DNA of 64,000 bases, taken from Aquabacterium sp. GTDB lineage: Bacteria; Pseudomonadota; Gammaproteobacteria; Burkholderiales; Burkholderiaceae_C. Under the pieces are notes generated by a model, which saw only the letters and a list, made by a program, of their open reading frames with translations, ran no database searches and was not told where the DNA came from. The position numbers and the translations under genes are program-made. The stretch is from assembly GCA_023266355.1 (NCBI GenBank), contig JAHFQM010000008.1:62001-126000 (forward strand), given 5' to 3'. This document shows, one piece after another, positions 16,171 through 25,600 of the stretch (its first letter is position 1; the number at the start of each line of letters is the position of its first letter).

Positions 16171-18795
16171 ATGGCGATGGCAGTGGCAGTGGCGCCACCC
16201 CTCGGGCTGCGCGCGCTTCAAGCGCCCAGCGGCTTGGGGCTCTGGCTGTGGGTGGTGGCCTGCCTGGGTTGGTTGCTGGGCGTGGCGTGGCAGTGGCAAT
16301 CGGTGAACCTCGCGCCCGCGGCGTGGCTTCTTGGCAGCGTGCTGCTGGGCGGATGGGGCGTGGTGGCCGTGGCCTGGCTGGAGTGGCGAGGGCCTGGACA
16401 TGGGTCTGGGCCTGGGCGGCGTCTCGCCCTGCTGCTGGTGCTCGGCCTGGCCGCAGCCGTGCTGGCTTGGGGCAGCACAGGCTGGCGGGCCTCGCAGGTG
16501 CTGGCGCAGCGCTGGCCTGAGCGCCTGCAGGGCCGCGATGTCTGGGCGGTGTTGCGGCTGGAGGGATTGCCGCAGCCGTTGGCGCCGGTGCGGTCGCAAG
16601 GCGCTCCACCCAGGTGGCGCCTCGATGCCGCGGTGCTGCGCTGGGAGGGCGTGCAGCCCGAGCCCGGCTGGCGCCTGCCTGAGCACGTCTCGCTCTATGC
16701 CGATTGGCCGGCACCCCAGGCGCCCCGTGCCGGACAAACCTGGCGCATGCGGCTGCGGCTGCACGCGCCGGATGGCTTGTCCAACCCCGGCGTGAACTCG
16801 GGCACGCGGGCCAGCTTCGGCCGAGGCGTGAGGGCGCTGGGCCAGTTGCGCCCCGGAGCCGACAGCCTGCAGCCGGCAGGCGAGGGCGGGAGCGAGGACG
16901 ATGCGCCAGGCTGGCAGGACCGCATCGACCGCTGGCGGCAAGGGGTGCGCGAAGCCATCTTGCAGCGGGTGCCCTCGGCGCGCGAAGCGGGTGTCCTGAC
17001 CGGGCTGGCGGTGGGGGACCAGGCGGCCATCGCGTCGGGGGACTGGGAGGTGCTCCGCCGCACAGGCGTGGCCCATGCCGTGTCCATCAGCGGTGCGCAC
17101 GTGGCGATGCTGGGCAGCTTGTGCGCGGCACTGACGCGGCGGCTGTGGTCGCGCTCCAGCCGACTGTGCCACTGGCTGCCCGCGCCAACGGCGGCCTTGT
17201 GGGTGGCGGTGCTGGGCGCTGCGGCGTATGCCCTGGCGTCGGGCGGCGGCGTGCCGGCGCAGCGCACGGTCTGGACCATGGCCCTCATGAGCGCCTTGCG
17301 GCTGCTGGGCAGCGCCTGGCCTTGGCCGCTGGTGTGGCTGTTGTGCGCCACCCTGGTGACGGTGTGGGACCCGTTTGCCCTCATGCAGGCGGGCTTCTGG
17401 CTCTCGTTCGTGGCGGTGGCGGTGTTGATGTCGGCGGGTGCGCGGTCGATGGAAGTGGGCGTTGCCGGCGACCCGGGGCAGAGCGCGAACCTCCATGGCG
17501 TACATGGCGTCTGGCACTGGCTGCGCGGCGAAGCCATGGCCCTGTGGCACACCCAGCGCCTGGTCAGCCTCGCACTGATGCCGCTGTCGCTGGTGTGCTT
17601 CCAGCAGGTCTCCCTGGTGGGCATGGTGGCCAACCTGGTGGCCGTGCCCATCTTCGGGGCGCTCATCACGCCCTTGGCCTTGGCTGGGACGGTGTTCCCG
17701 CAGGCCTGGGACCTGGCCGCCGCGTGCACAGGGCTGGCCTTCCAGGGCCTGCAATGGCTGTCAGACCTGCCCGTGGCGGTGTGGGCGACACCCCGCCCGC
17801 CGCTGTGGGTGGCCATCGCGGCGGTGCTGGCTGCGTTCGCTTTGGCACTGCCCGGGCCCTGGCGTTGGCGCAGCCTGGCTTTGCCTTTCCTCGTGCCGCT
17901 GCTGTGCTTGCCCGAACCCTGGCGTGTCTTGCCGCAACCAGCGTCGGGTCAATTCGCCGCCATCGCGATGGACGTGGGCCAGGGCACGTCCGTCCTGGTG
18001 CGCACCGCACAGCACAGCTTGCTGTTCGACACCGGCGCCAGCCTGCCTGCGGGCGGGGACATGGGCGCGCGCGTCGTGCTGCCCGTGCTCCAGGCCCTGG
18101 GCGTGCGGCGGCTCGACACCTTGCTCATCAGCCACCAGGACAACGACCACGTCGGCGGCGCCTTGTCGGTCGTGCGTGGCGTGCCGGTGGATGTGCTGCG
18201 CAGCTCATTGCCGCAGGAGCACCCCTTGCTGCATCGCCCACCGGGCAAGGCGCCCGATGGCGCCCCGGCGCTGCCCCACCAGCCGTGCGTGGCCGGCCAG
18301 GCCTGGACCTGGGACGGCGTGCGCTTCGAGGTGCTGCACCCCACCCAGGCCGATCTGCAAAGCCGCCAGAGCTTGTCCACCAACGCCCTGTCGTGCGTGC
18401 TGCGCGTCCAGGCGGCTGGCGGCCAGAGTCTCTTGCTGACCGGGGACATCGAAGCCCCGCAGGAGCAGGCCTTGTTGGCGCGCCTGCCTGCCGAGCGCTT
18501 GCGCAGCACGGTGCTGGTCGTGCCCCACCATGGCAGCCGCACCTCGTCCACGCCCGCTTTTTTGGCGGCTGTGCAGGCTCAGGAAGCGGTGATCCAGGCG
18601 GGGCGGCGCAACCGCTATGGGCACCCCTCGCCCCCCATCGTGGCGCGCTATGCGGCGCTGGGCGTGCATGTCGATGCCACCCCCGCGTGCGGTGCCTGGC
18701 TGTGGCAGTCGGATGGCCGCTGGGGGCAGGGGCGATGCTGGCGGGCACAGACACGTCGCCTGTGGGACGAGGCGCCGGCCACCGAGGTGCCTTGA
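16171..18795 (+). CDS. comEC: DNA uptake channel protein ComEC/Rec2
   Basis: Inner-membrane channel that takes up single-stranded DNA during natural transformation (874 aa). N-terminal membrane helices and an OB-like DUF4131 region occupy roughly residues 10-230. The competence domain (about 260-560) includes GVLTGLAVGDQAAI, VSISGAHVAMLG and FWLSFVAVAVLM. A C-terminal metallo-beta-lactamase-like domain (about 590-860) has MDVGQGTSVLVRT, LLISHQDNDHVGGAL and VLVVPHHGSRTSSTP, retaining the metal-binding His/Asp residues. ATG 16171 is 30 bases after a possible -10, TACACT. The gene looks intact, so the host is plausibly competent; no other competence genes lie here. Confidence 0.93.
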   Translation: MAMAVAVAPPLGLRALQAPSGLGLWLWVVACLGWLLGVAWQWQSVNLAPAAWLLGSVLLGGWGVVAVAWLEWRGPGHGSGPGRRLALLLVLGLAAAVLAWGSTGWRASQVLAQRWPERLQGRDVWAVLRLEGLPQPLAPVRSQGAPPRWRLDAAVLRWEGVQPEPGWRLPEHVSLYADWPAPQAPRAGQTWRMRLRLHAPDGLSNPGVNSGTRASFGRGVRALGQLRPGADSLQPAGEGGSEDDAPGWQDRIDRWRQGVREAILQRVPSAREAGVLTGLAVGDQAAIASGDWEVLRRTGVAHAVSISGAHVAMLGSLCAALTRRLWSRSSRLCHWLPAPTAALWVAVLGAAAYALASGGGVPAQRTVWTMALMSALRLLGSAWPWPLVWLLCATLVTVWDPFALMQAGFWLSFVAVAVLMSAGARSMEVGVAGDPGQSANLHGVHGVWHWLRGEAMALWHTQRLVSLALMPLSLVCFQQVSLVGMVANLVAVPIFGALITPLALAGTVFPQAWDLAAACTGLAFQGLQWLSDLPVAVWATPRPPLWVAIAAVLAAFALALPGPWRWRSLALPFLVPLLCLPEPWRVLPQPASGQFAAIAMDVGQGTSVLVRTAQHSLLFDTGASLPAGGDMGARVVLPVLQALGVRRLDTLLISHQDNDHVGGALSVVRGVPVDVLRSSLPQEHPLLHRPPGKAPDGAPALPHQPCVAGQAWTWDGVRFEVLHPTQADLQSRQSLSTNALSCVLRVQAAGGQSLLLTGDIEAPQEQALLARLPAERLRSTVLVVPHHGSRTSSTPAFLAAVQAQEAVIQAGRRNRYGHPSPPIVARYAALGVHVDATPACGAWLWQSDGRWGQGRCWRAQTRRLWDEAPATEVP

Positions 18796-18841
18796 GCAGG
18801 CCGAGATGCTGCCCGCAAGCCTGTGCCGGCTCGGTGCCAGC

Positions 18842-20134
18842 TCAGTGCTCGGGCAAGCGGCTGGCCAGCACCTTGTCGATGCGTTTGCCGTCCATGTCCA
18901 CCACCTCGAAACGCCAGCCTTCCCATTCGACGACGTCGGTGGTGCGTGGCAGGCGGCCCAGCAGCAGCATCACCAAACCGGCCAGCGTGTTGTAGCGGCC
19001 GCGGTCTTCGTCGGGCAGGGTCTTGACCTCCAAGCGGTCCTTCAGCTCGGGCGCGGGGATGAGGCCATCGATCAGCCAGGAGCCATCCTCGCGCTGGACC
19101 GCCCAGGCATCGTCCGAATCTTCCGAGGCCGTGAACTCGCCGGTGATGGCTTCCAGCACATCGCGCAGCGTGATGACGCCTTGCACCTCGCCGTACTCAT
19201 CGACCACGAACACCATCTGCACATCGGAGGCGCGGAAGTGCTCCAGCAGCTCCATGCCCGAAAGCGTCTCAGGCACGAAGACCGCGGGCAGCAGCCCCTG
19301 CGTCAGGTCGTTGTTCTGGTGCTGGGTGAGTTGGTGGAGCAGCTGCTGCGCGGTCATCACACCGATGACATCGTCCAGGCCACCGCGGCAGACCGGGTAG
19401 CGCGAGTAGCCGTGCTCGGCGATGGTGGCCAGGTTCTCGGCCATGGGCACCTCGGCATCGAGCCAGGCGATGTCGCCGCGCGGGATCATCATCGAGCCGA
19501 TCTGGCGCTCGTCGAGGCGGAACACATTGCGCACCATCTGGTGTTCGTGCGCTTCGATCACGCCAGCGTCCAGGCCTTCTTCCAGCTGCGCGGCGATTTC
19601 CTCTTCCGTCACGCTGCGCCCGCCGTTGTCGCTCACACCCAGCAGCTTGAGGATGCCGACGGTGGTGGCCGACAGCATGGCCACGAAGGGCTTGGCGATG
19701 CTGGAGAGCAGCCGCATGGGTTTGGCCACCAGGCGCGCCACGGGCTCGGGGTACATCTGGCCGACGCGCTTGGGCACCAGCTCGCCGAAGATGATGGTGA
19801 CGAAGGTGATGATGAGCACCACCAGACCGGTGGCGGTGACGGCGGCCACGCGGTCGTGCAGCTCGAAGTGGGCCTGCAGCCAGTGGGACAGGGGCTCGGA
19901 GAAGGCCGCGTCACCGACGATGCCGTTGAGCACGCCGGTGGACGTGATGCCGATCTGGACCGTGGAGAGGAACTGCGTCGGGTTGTCGTGCAGCTCGATG
20001 GCTGCGAGCGCACCGGCATCACCGGTTTCGGCCAGCACCTGCAGGCGCGCCTTGCGGCTGGAGGCCAGGGCCATCTCCGACATGGCGAACAAGCCATTGA
20101 GGAAGGTGAGGAAAATCAGCAGCGCAAGTTCCAT
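18842..20134 (-). CDS. HlyC/CorC (CNNM) family transporter-like protein
   Basis: Membrane protein of 430 aa with an N-terminal CNNM/DUF21 transmembrane domain (about residues 1-195, including LNGLFAMSEMALASSRKARL and TIIFGELVPKRVGQMYPE). A CBS pair follows (about 210-330, with VMTAQQLLHQL and MVFVVDEYGEVQGVITLRDV), then a CorC/HlyC C-terminal domain (about 345-425, ending near VVEWEGWRFEVVDMDGKRID). Family members are linked to magnesium or cobalt efflux, and the haemolysin label is historical. The start at 20134 (MELALLIFL) fits the first membrane helix better than the ATG 22 codons upstream. It is divergent from apaH, with 64 bases between starts. Confidence 0.9.
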   Translation of the reverse strand: MELALLIFLTFLNGLFAMSEMALASSRKARLQVLAETGDAGALAAIELHDNPTQFLSTVQIGITSTGVLNGIVGDAAFSEPLSHWLQAHFELHDRVAAVTATGLVVLIITFVTIIFGELVPKRVGQMYPEPVARLVAKPMRLLSSIAKPFVAMLSATTVGILKLLGVSDNGGRSVTEEEIAAQLEEGLDAGVIEAHEHQMVRNVFRLDERQIGSMMIPRGDIAWLDAEVPMAENLATIAEHGYSRYPVCRGGLDDVIGVMTAQQLLHQLTQHQNNDLTQGLLPAVFVPETLSGMELLEHFRASDVQMVFVVDEYGEVQGVITLRDVLEAITGEFTASEDSDDAWAVQREDGSWLIDGLIPAPELKDRLEVKTLPDEDRGRYNTLAGLVMLLLGRLPRTTDVVEWEGWRFEVVDMDGKRIDKVLASRLPEH

Positions 20135-20198
20135 GGAAGGCGCCGGGCGCACGCCGGGCCGTCGGTCAAGATCGTTCAAGCGTAGCAGAATCCCCACC

Positions 20199-21026
20199 AT
20201 GATCTACCTTGTTGGCGACCTGCAGGGCTGCTGCGATCCGCTGGAGCGGCTGCTGCAGACCCTCGATTTCTCCCCCTCGCGGGACCATGTCCATTTCCTG
20301 GGCGACCTCGTCAACCGCGGGCCGGACAGCCTGGGCGTGCTGCGCCGCCTGCGCGACCTGGGCGGCTCGGCCACCTGCCTGCTGGGCAACCACGACCTGC
20401 ACCTGCTGGCCGTGGCCCATGGTGTGCGCAAGCCGCACCGCAGCGACACGCTCGACGCCATCCTGCAAGCCCCCGACCGCGATGACTGGCTGAACTGGCT
20501 GCGCCATCAGCGTCTGGCCGTGCACGCGCATGGTTGGTTGATGGTGCATGCCGGCGTGCTGCCGCAATGGGATGCGGCCCAGACCGTGGCCTTGGCCGGC
20601 GAGGTGGAGGCCATGCTGCGCAGCCCCGAGTTGGGCGAGTTCCTCACGCAGATGTACGGCAACGTGCCCGAGCGCTGGGATGACGGCTTGACGGGCGTGG
20701 CACGCTGGCGCTGCGTGGTCAACAGCCTGACGCGTCTGCGTTTTTGCAGCGCCGACGGCCTCATGGAGTTCGCCACCAAGGAGGGCGTGGGCGGTGCACC
20801 CGAAGGTTTCATGCCCTGGTTCGAGGTGCCGGGGCGGCGCACGGCCGGCACGCCGGTGGCGTTCGGTCACTGGTCCACGCTGGGCCTGATCAACCGCGAT
20901 GAGCTGATGGCCCTGGACACGGGCTGCGTCTGGGGCGGTCAGCTCACGGCGGTGCGTGTGGATGGCCCGGTGCGAGAGCTCATCCAGATCGATTGCCCGC
21001 AGTCACAGAAGCCGGGCAAGGCCTGA
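20199..21026 (+). CDS. apaH: Diadenosine tetraphosphatase, symmetrical
   Basis: Cleaves Ap4A to two ADP (275 aa). The calcineurin-like phosphoesterase motifs are all present near the N-terminus: GDLQGC, GDLVNRGPDSLG and GNHDLHLLAVAHG. Downstream motifs are MVHAGVLPQWD and FGHWSTLG with metal-binding His residues. Length agrees with E. coli ApaH (280 aa). The start ATG at 20199 gives MIYLVGDLQG, the family N-terminus. It is followed by tRNA-Ser 38 bases downstream, which has its own promoter elements. Known roles are control of alarmone Ap4A and of RNA caps. Confidence 0.96.
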   Translation: MIYLVGDLQGCCDPLERLLQTLDFSPSRDHVHFLGDLVNRGPDSLGVLRRLRDLGGSATCLLGNHDLHLLAVAHGVRKPHRSDTLDAILQAPDRDDWLNWLRHQRLAVHAHGWLMVHAGVLPQWDAAQTVALAGEVEAMLRSPELGEFLTQMYGNVPERWDDGLTGVARWRCVVNSLTRLRFCSADGLMEFATKEGVGGAPEGFMPWFEVPGRRTAGTPVAFGHWSTLGLINRDELMALDTGCVWGGQLTAVRVDGPVRELIQIDCPQSQKPGKA

Positions 21027-21052
21027 GATGCTGCCCGTGGGTGCCCTACAAT
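21023..21052 (+). promoter_or_regulatory. Probable sigma-70 promoter of tRNA-Ser
   Basis: A -10-like TACAAT (21047-21052) lies 12 bases before the mature tRNA start, with CTGAGA 18 bases upstream as a possible -35. The elements overlap the 3' end of apaH. Confidence 0.5.
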
Positions 21053-21064
21053 GCAGGGCTCCAA

Positions 21065-21154
21065 GGGTGTGTGGCCGAGCGGTTTAAGGCACCGGTCTTG
21101 AAAACCGGCGAGGGTTTGCGCCCTCCGTGAGTTCGAATCTCACCGCACCCGCCA
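21065..21154 (+). tRNA. tRNA-Ser (anticodon TGA)
   Basis: The 90-base cloverleaf has acceptor arms GGGTGTG (21065-21071) and CGCACCC (21144-21150), with one G-T pair. The discriminator base is G and the 3' CCA is encoded. The anticodon stem CCGGT/ACCGG holds the loop CTTGAAA with anticodon TGA at 21099-21101, reading UCA codons. A long variable arm, expected for serine tRNAs, runs through GCGAGGGTTTGCGCCCTCCG, and the T-loop is TTCGAAT. Confidence 0.97.
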
Positions 21155-21177
21155 TGTGGCGCAGACCACGTGGCTGC

Positions 21178-21882
21178 TCAGAACAGCTCGTCGGGCGTGA
21201 AGCGCAGGCCCATCGAGATCCAGCGGCTGTTGCTCGGTCCTGCAATTTGCTGGCCCACGGTCAGGTCCACCTGAACGCGGTTGGGCACGATGGCCAGGCG
21301 ACCTCCCATTTGCCCGTAAGGGTTGTGACGGTGGTCGCCAAAGGCTTCAGCGATCAACATCACGCGTTGCGTGGTCTGGAACTCGGCGCCCAGGCCCCAG
21401 GTGGCGTTGTTGCGGTGTGTCTCGCGCTCTTTGAGCCAGCCGAGGTTGGCATGCACCACCACGCGGTCGTCCTGGAAGGAAAACGACATGGGCACATAGG
21501 CGTAGGTGTTGCCCAGCAGGTTGGGCCCCGGGCTGATTTCCGGGTGGCGCACGGTGCCCACGCCCAGGCCCCAGCCCCAGCCGTTGGTGCTCAGGGGGCG
21601 AAAGAGGGTTTTGAGCTGGAACACGAAGTCGCTGGTACCGTGTTCGCCGCTGTTGCGCGCCCGGCCGCCACCCACGGTGAATTCAAGGTTGCCGGTCGGA
21701 TTGCAGGCGGGCAGGGCCCAGACCTCGTGGCTGTCTTTGTAGGAGCGCACCCAGGTTTCCAGTTGGCAGCTGCCTTCCGTGGTCAGACGCGCGTCGTCGG
21801 TGACAAAGGGGCGTGCCGACATGGCTTCCAGCGGCAGCCAGGTGCCCAGCAAGAGAAGGGTGAAAATTCGCATGGGCAGCAT
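21178..21882 (-). CDS. Putative outer-membrane beta-barrel protein
   Basis: Exported protein of 234 aa (231 if the second Met, at 21873, starts). The N-terminus has a signal peptide (MRIFTLLLLGTWLPLEAMSA). The mature part opens with RPFVTDDARLTTEGSCQLET, a start often seen in bacterial outer-membrane proteins of the phenol-degradation MetA/transporter-like kind. Alternating aromatic and polar stretches with C-terminal GLRFTPDELF suit a small beta-barrel. No catalytic residues were found. It sits 56 bases downstream of the GGDEF-EAL gene on the same strand and may be the last gene of that operon. Function unknown. Confidence 0.6.
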   Translation of the reverse strand: MLPMRIFTLLLLGTWLPLEAMSARPFVTDDARLTTEGSCQLETWVRSYKDSHEVWALPACNPTGNLEFTVGGGRARNSGEHGTSDFVFQLKTLFRPLSTNGWGWGLGVGTVRHPEISPGPNLLGNTYAYVPMSFSFQDDRVVVHANLGWLKERETHRNNATWGLGAEFQTTQRVMLIAEAFGDHRHNPYGQMGGRLAIVPNRVQVDLTVGQQIAGPSNSRWISMGLRFTPDELF

Positions 21883-21938
21883 GCTAACGCCAGCGTGTGA
21901 ATGTCCTGTGCAAGGCAGCCGGGGTGCTGGCCTGGGTG

Positions 21939-24401
21939 TCAGGCGGTTTCGCCCTGTGTGTGGCCTGCGGTCTGGACGGCAGTTTCAGGGGCGGCAGGCA
22001 GTTGCCAGGTGCTCGCCCAGGCGAGGAACTGGTCCGACGGCATGGGTTTGGCGATCCAGTAGCCTTGTGCCAGGTCGCAGTCCAGGGCGCTCAGCCGTTC
22101 CCAGGCATGGCGGTCTTCCAGGCCTTCGGCCACCACGCGCAGGCCCATGTTGTGGGCCAGGTCGATGACCGAGCGCACGATTTTTTCATCCTGGCTGTCG
22201 TGCTGCATGTTCATCACGAAGGACTTGTCGATCTTCAACTCGTCCACCGGCAAGCGCTTGAGGTAGGCCAGCGAGGAGTAGCCGGTGCCGAAGTCGTCGA
22301 TGGCCATCTTCACGCCCATGTAGTGGAACTGCTCCAGCGTCTGCAGGGCGTGGTTCGGGTCGTCCATGATGGCGCTTTCGGTGATCTCCAGACACAGGTG
22401 TTCGGGCGGCACGCCGTGCAGGATGAGCAGGCGGTTGAGGTGCGCGGGCAGGTCGGAGTCGATCAGGTCGCGCGCCGACAGGTTGACCGAGAGGTCCAGC
22501 CGCACGCCGCTGTCGGCCCATTGGCGCCAGATGCGGGCCGACTCCTCCAGCAGCCAGTAAGTGATCTGGCGGATGAAGCCGGTTTGCTCGGCGAAGGGGA
22601 TGAACTTCATCGGCGGCACCATGCCCCGCGTGGGGTGTTGCCAGCGCACGAGGGCTTCGGCGCCTTTGACCTCGCCACTGGCCATGCAGACCTTGGGCTG
22701 CAGGAACAGGCGCAGCTCCTGGTGCTCGATGGCGCGGCGCAACTCGCCGAGCAGGGACAGGGCCTCGTCGGAGCGCATGTCCAGCTCGGGCCGGAACACG
22801 ATGTGGCCAAGGTGGGTTTGCTTGGCCTTGTACATGGCCACTTCGGCGCGGCGGATCAGCTCGTCACCGTCGCTCGCGTGCTCCGGGTACACGGCGATGC
22901 CGATGCCGGCGCCGAGGTCCACGGTCTGGCCATTGAGCATCAGGGGCGCGTCGAGTTTGTCCAGGATGGTGCGTGCCACGGCCTTGGCCTGGGCCACATC
23001 ACCCTGGCGCAGCAGCACGGCGAACTCGTCGCCACTGAGGCGGGCCACGGTGTTGCGGGGGTCGAAAATCAGGCGGCGCAGACGCTGGCCCACGAGTTGC
23101 AGCAGTTGGTCGCCGGTGTCGTGGCCGAGCACATCGTTGACGTGCTTGAAGCGGTCAAGGTCCAGCATGAGCACGGCGCAGGCGCTGCCGGGTTGCTGGC
23201 GCGCGTCTTCCACGGCTTCTTTGACGTCGGCCGAGAAGCGCGCCCAGTTGGGCATCTGGGTCAGGCCATCGGTGAAGGCCAGGGCTCGGATTTCGCTTTC
23301 GCGCTGCTGCATGGCCTGCCGCATGGACTCGAACGCGATGCTCAGGGCGCCGATTTCGTCTTCGCCTTGCTGAGGTACCGGCATGGCGTAGTCGCCGTCT
23401 GACAGGCGCTGGGCCAGTTTGGTCAGCGTGTGCACCGGGCCGATGATGCGGCGTGCCGTCACCACGCTGCCCACCGCAAACACGGCCACCCCCAGCAAAC
23501 TGAACAGCAAGATGGTGCCCTCCAGGCGGTGGTAGGGCGCAACCGCCTCGTCCACCGAGCGCAGCAGGATGGCCTCGACCTCCTGACCTGGCGGTCCGTC
23601 GAGCGTGATGCTGCGCCAGACTTGATCGCCCTCGGGCAGCGACAGCATGCCGGGTGACTTGCCCTGCTCGCGCACTGCTTCTGCCGTCGGTGACCACTGC
23701 GTCAACAATGCTTTCGCACTGGCCTGTGGCAGTTGCGACAGGGTGGTCTGCCAGGGCAGTTTGCCCTGGTGGCTGAGAACAACCACATCCACACCGGTGA
23801 GACGACGCATGTCCAGCAGCAGGGCGTTGTCCAGCTTGAAGCCCATGATCACCCAGCCAATCGTCAAGGGCGCCTTCACGGGCACGGTCACGATTTGGAA
23901 GAGTCGGCCGTCCAGCACCACCACATGGATGCCGCTGCTGTCTTCCGTTTGCTCTGCGCCAGATTGCTGCATGAGGCTGGAGACCAAGCCTTCCGCGGCC
24001 TGGCCGAGCTCGGTCGTGCTGCCGCGGATGTCGCCTGCGGTGTCGGTGAACGCGGCGAAGCCTGCGCCGAGCCGTTCGCCGTGGTTGAGCAAGGCGGAGG
24101 CGATGGTGGCCTCGTCGTTGCTGGAGATGGCCGCGCGGAAGCCAAAGTCCAGTGCCAGCACACGCGTTGATTCGATGAAATGGTCGGCGTTCTGGCGCAG
24201 GAGGCGCTTGAACACCTGCTCGCCCAGGTTGAGCTGGTCGCTCAGGTTGTCACGGGCGTTGGTATCGATGCCGGTGCGCACCAGCGCGAGCGTGACTGCT
24301 TGCACCAGCACCAGCAGTCCCAGGAAAACGACCACGATGCGCAGGCTCAGCCGGCTGTGCCAGCTGATGTTGTCCAGTTGCCGCTGCGGTGCTTCGTTCA
24401 T
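21939..24401 (-). CDS. Membrane GGDEF-EAL protein with periplasmic sensor domain
   Basis: Cyclic-di-GMP signalling enzyme of 820 aa. Helix 1 is at about residues 20-42, then a periplasmic double-Cache-like sensor (45-290), helix 2 (300-322), HAMP (322-375), GGDEF domain (380-545) and EAL domain (560-805). The GGDEF signature reads SGDEF (bases 23022-23036) with no RxxD inhibitory site in front, so cyclase activity is doubtful. The EAL domain looks intact, with GAEALVRW, LSVNLSARDL, LEITESAIMDD and MAIDDFGTGYSSLAYL. I expect a phosphodiesterase controlled by a periplasmic signal. Its ATG overlaps the stop of the cupredoxin-like gene by four bases. Confidence 0.9.
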   Translation of the reverse strand: MNEAPQRQLDNISWHSRLSLRIVVVFLGLLVLVQAVTLALVRTGIDTNARDNLSDQLNLGEQVFKRLLRQNADHFIESTRVLALDFGFRAAISSNDEATIASALLNHGERLGAGFAAFTDTAGDIRGSTTELGQAAEGLVSSLMQQSGAEQTEDSSGIHVVVLDGRLFQIVTVPVKAPLTIGWVIMGFKLDNALLLDMRRLTGVDVVVLSHQGKLPWQTTLSQLPQASAKALLTQWSPTAEAVREQGKSPGMLSLPEGDQVWRSITLDGPPGQEVEAILLRSVDEAVAPYHRLEGTILLFSLLGVAVFAVGSVVTARRIIGPVHTLTKLAQRLSDGDYAMPVPQQGEDEIGALSIAFESMRQAMQQRESEIRALAFTDGLTQMPNWARFSADVKEAVEDARQQPGSACAVLMLDLDRFKHVNDVLGHDTGDQLLQLVGQRLRRLIFDPRNTVARLSGDEFAVLLRQGDVAQAKAVARTILDKLDAPLMLNGQTVDLGAGIGIAVYPEHASDGDELIRRAEVAMYKAKQTHLGHIVFRPELDMRSDEALSLLGELRRAIEHQELRLFLQPKVCMASGEVKGAEALVRWQHPTRGMVPPMKFIPFAEQTGFIRQITYWLLEESARIWRQWADSGVRLDLSVNLSARDLIDSDLPAHLNRLLILHGVPPEHLCLEITESAIMDDPNHALQTLEQFHYMGVKMAIDDFGTGYSSLAYLKRLPVDELKIDKSFVMNMQHDSQDEKIVRSVIDLAHNMGLRVVAEGLEDRHAWERLSALDCDLAQGYWIAKPMPSDQFLAWASTWQLPAAPETAVQTAGHTQGETA

Positions 24402-25054
24402 TTGCCCGGCGGTGTGCTGGCGCCATTGCCAGTCAACGTCAGGTTGAAGGTTTGCGAGCCGCTGGCCAAGACCTTCAAGGGCTGGCGAATGGGAAGGCGC
24501 GTGTCAGCCAAGCTGGGGTGCCAGATTTGGACGGTGTGTTCACCTGCCGGCACGTCCAGCTGCGCCACGCCGAAGGCAGAGGTCTTGGCAAAGTAGGGCG
24601 TGTTGACCACGTGGATGAAACCGGCCATGCGGTCGTGGATGTTGCAGCCCAGCACCGCCGTCCCCGCCTTGTCGAAGGTCACCGGGCTGGCGGGCGTGCC
24701 TGCGTAGAGCTTGATTTCGAAGGGGCGTGTGGCCGAGAAGGAGTAAACGTGGTGGCGCACCGTGTCGAGGTTGGGGAACTGCACCAATGTGCCGGTCTGG
24801 ATCGGTAGCACGCTGGGCGCGAAGCTGCGGTTGCGTTGCGCCAGCTCGGCTTGCGTCCCGGCCGCAGCCGTGGACTTGACGCCTTTGACTTCGATGGACA
24901 CCACGGCGTCGTTCAAGGGCGTGTTCCGTGCGTCCTGCACGGTGACCTCGATGGGCACCGCCGTGGCCAGGCAGGGCAGCATCACCAGCGTGACGGCACC
25001 CAGGGCATTCAGGGCGCGTAGCGCGAGGGGTGCAGGATGGGCAAAGTGGCGCAT
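24398..25054 (-). CDS. Secreted cupredoxin-like protein (often labelled methylamine utilization protein)
   Basis: Exported protein of 218 aa with a signal peptide (ALGAVTLVMLPCLATA). It has two parts: an Ig/carboxypeptidase-regulatory-like beta domain (VPIEVTVQDARNTPLNDAVV) and a cupredoxin-like domain. The latter has the candidate copper ligands His in DTVRHHVYSFS, then Cys, His and Met in LGCNIHDRMAGFIHVV. The family is usually labelled methylamine utilization protein, but no mau genes are near, so that role is not supported. ATG 25054 is chosen because GAGGA lies eight bases upstream; another ATG at 25072 is in frame. It overlaps the GGDEF-EAL gene and follows the haemoglobin gene by 39 bases. 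Confidence 0.78.
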   Translation of the reverse strand: MRHFAHPAPLALRALNALGAVTLVMLPCLATAVPIEVTVQDARNTPLNDAVVSIEVKGVKSTAAAGTQAELAQRNRSFAPSVLPIQTGTLVQFPNLDTVRHHVYSFSATRPFEIKLYAGTPASPVTFDKAGTAVLGCNIHDRMAGFIHVVNTPYFAKTSAFGVAQLDVPAGEHTVQIWHPSLADTRLPIRQPLKVLASGSQTFNLTLTGNGASTPPGK

Positions 25055-25093
25055 GGTCGGGGTCCTCGGCATCGGCCAGGTGTCGGGTGGCGT

Positions 25094-25546
25094 TCAGCGC
25101 ACCACGATGTCGCGGCGCATGGGCGCCAGGCGTCGCAGCAATTCGTTCTTGGCGGCGGTGCTCACGTTGGCGGCGTCCATTTCTTCGCGCAGCATTTGCA
25201 CCAGCACGTCGAATTCAGCGCCTGTGATGGCCAGATCGCCATGGGCATTGCGCATGGTCTCGCCCTCGTAAATGCATGGGCCATCGGCGACTTTGCACAG
25301 GTGGGCGGAGATGCTTTGCTGCAGGTAACTCAGGCGCACACCCTCGAAGGTGCGGCGCGTGCGCGGGTCTTCCGCGGCGCGGGCCACGGCCTTGTGGGTG
25401 AAGGTGTCGATGGTGGTCGTGCCGCCCAGTTGCTTGTAGAGCTCGGGGTGCGCTTGCCCCGTGTGCGCGCAGGCGGTGATCAGCAACCCCACCAAGATGG
25501 GCAGGAGCGCGGTGCAGGGGTGGGTGCGGAGGCGGGGTAAAACCAT
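25094..25546 (-). CDS. Group 1-like truncated haemoglobin, predicted lipoprotein
   Basis: Protein of 150 aa. The N-terminus is a lipoprotein signal with lipobox ITAC (LPILVGLLITACAHTG), and the remainder is a truncated globin: ELYKQLGGTTTIDTFTH, DGPCIYEGETMRNAHGDLAI and ITGAEFDVLVQMLREEM. The His in RNAHGDLAI matches the haem-iron proximal ligand of the family. Such globins bind O2, NO or CO. Most are cytoplasmic, so membrane anchoring in the periplasm or outer membrane is unusual. The start at 25546 is preferred to an ATG eight codons upstream. It heads the minus-strand operon toward the cupredoxin-like and c-di-GMP genes. Confidence 0.82.
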   Translation of the reverse strand: MVLPRLRTHPCTALLPILVGLLITACAHTGQAHPELYKQLGGTTTIDTFTHKAVARAAEDPRTRRTFEGVRLSYLQQSISAHLCKVADGPCIYEGETMRNAHGDLAITGAEFDVLVQMLREEMDAANVSTAAKNELLRRLAPMRRDIVVR

Positions 25547-25600
25547 GGTCGTCACTCTTGGCGGCATCAAAACCGAATGTGCACCATTGCACGAATTTCA

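Noticed and set aside
24398..25054. Methylamine utilization role for the cupredoxin-like protein
   Set aside because: No methylamine dehydrogenase or other mau gene is nearby. The label reflects family naming only.
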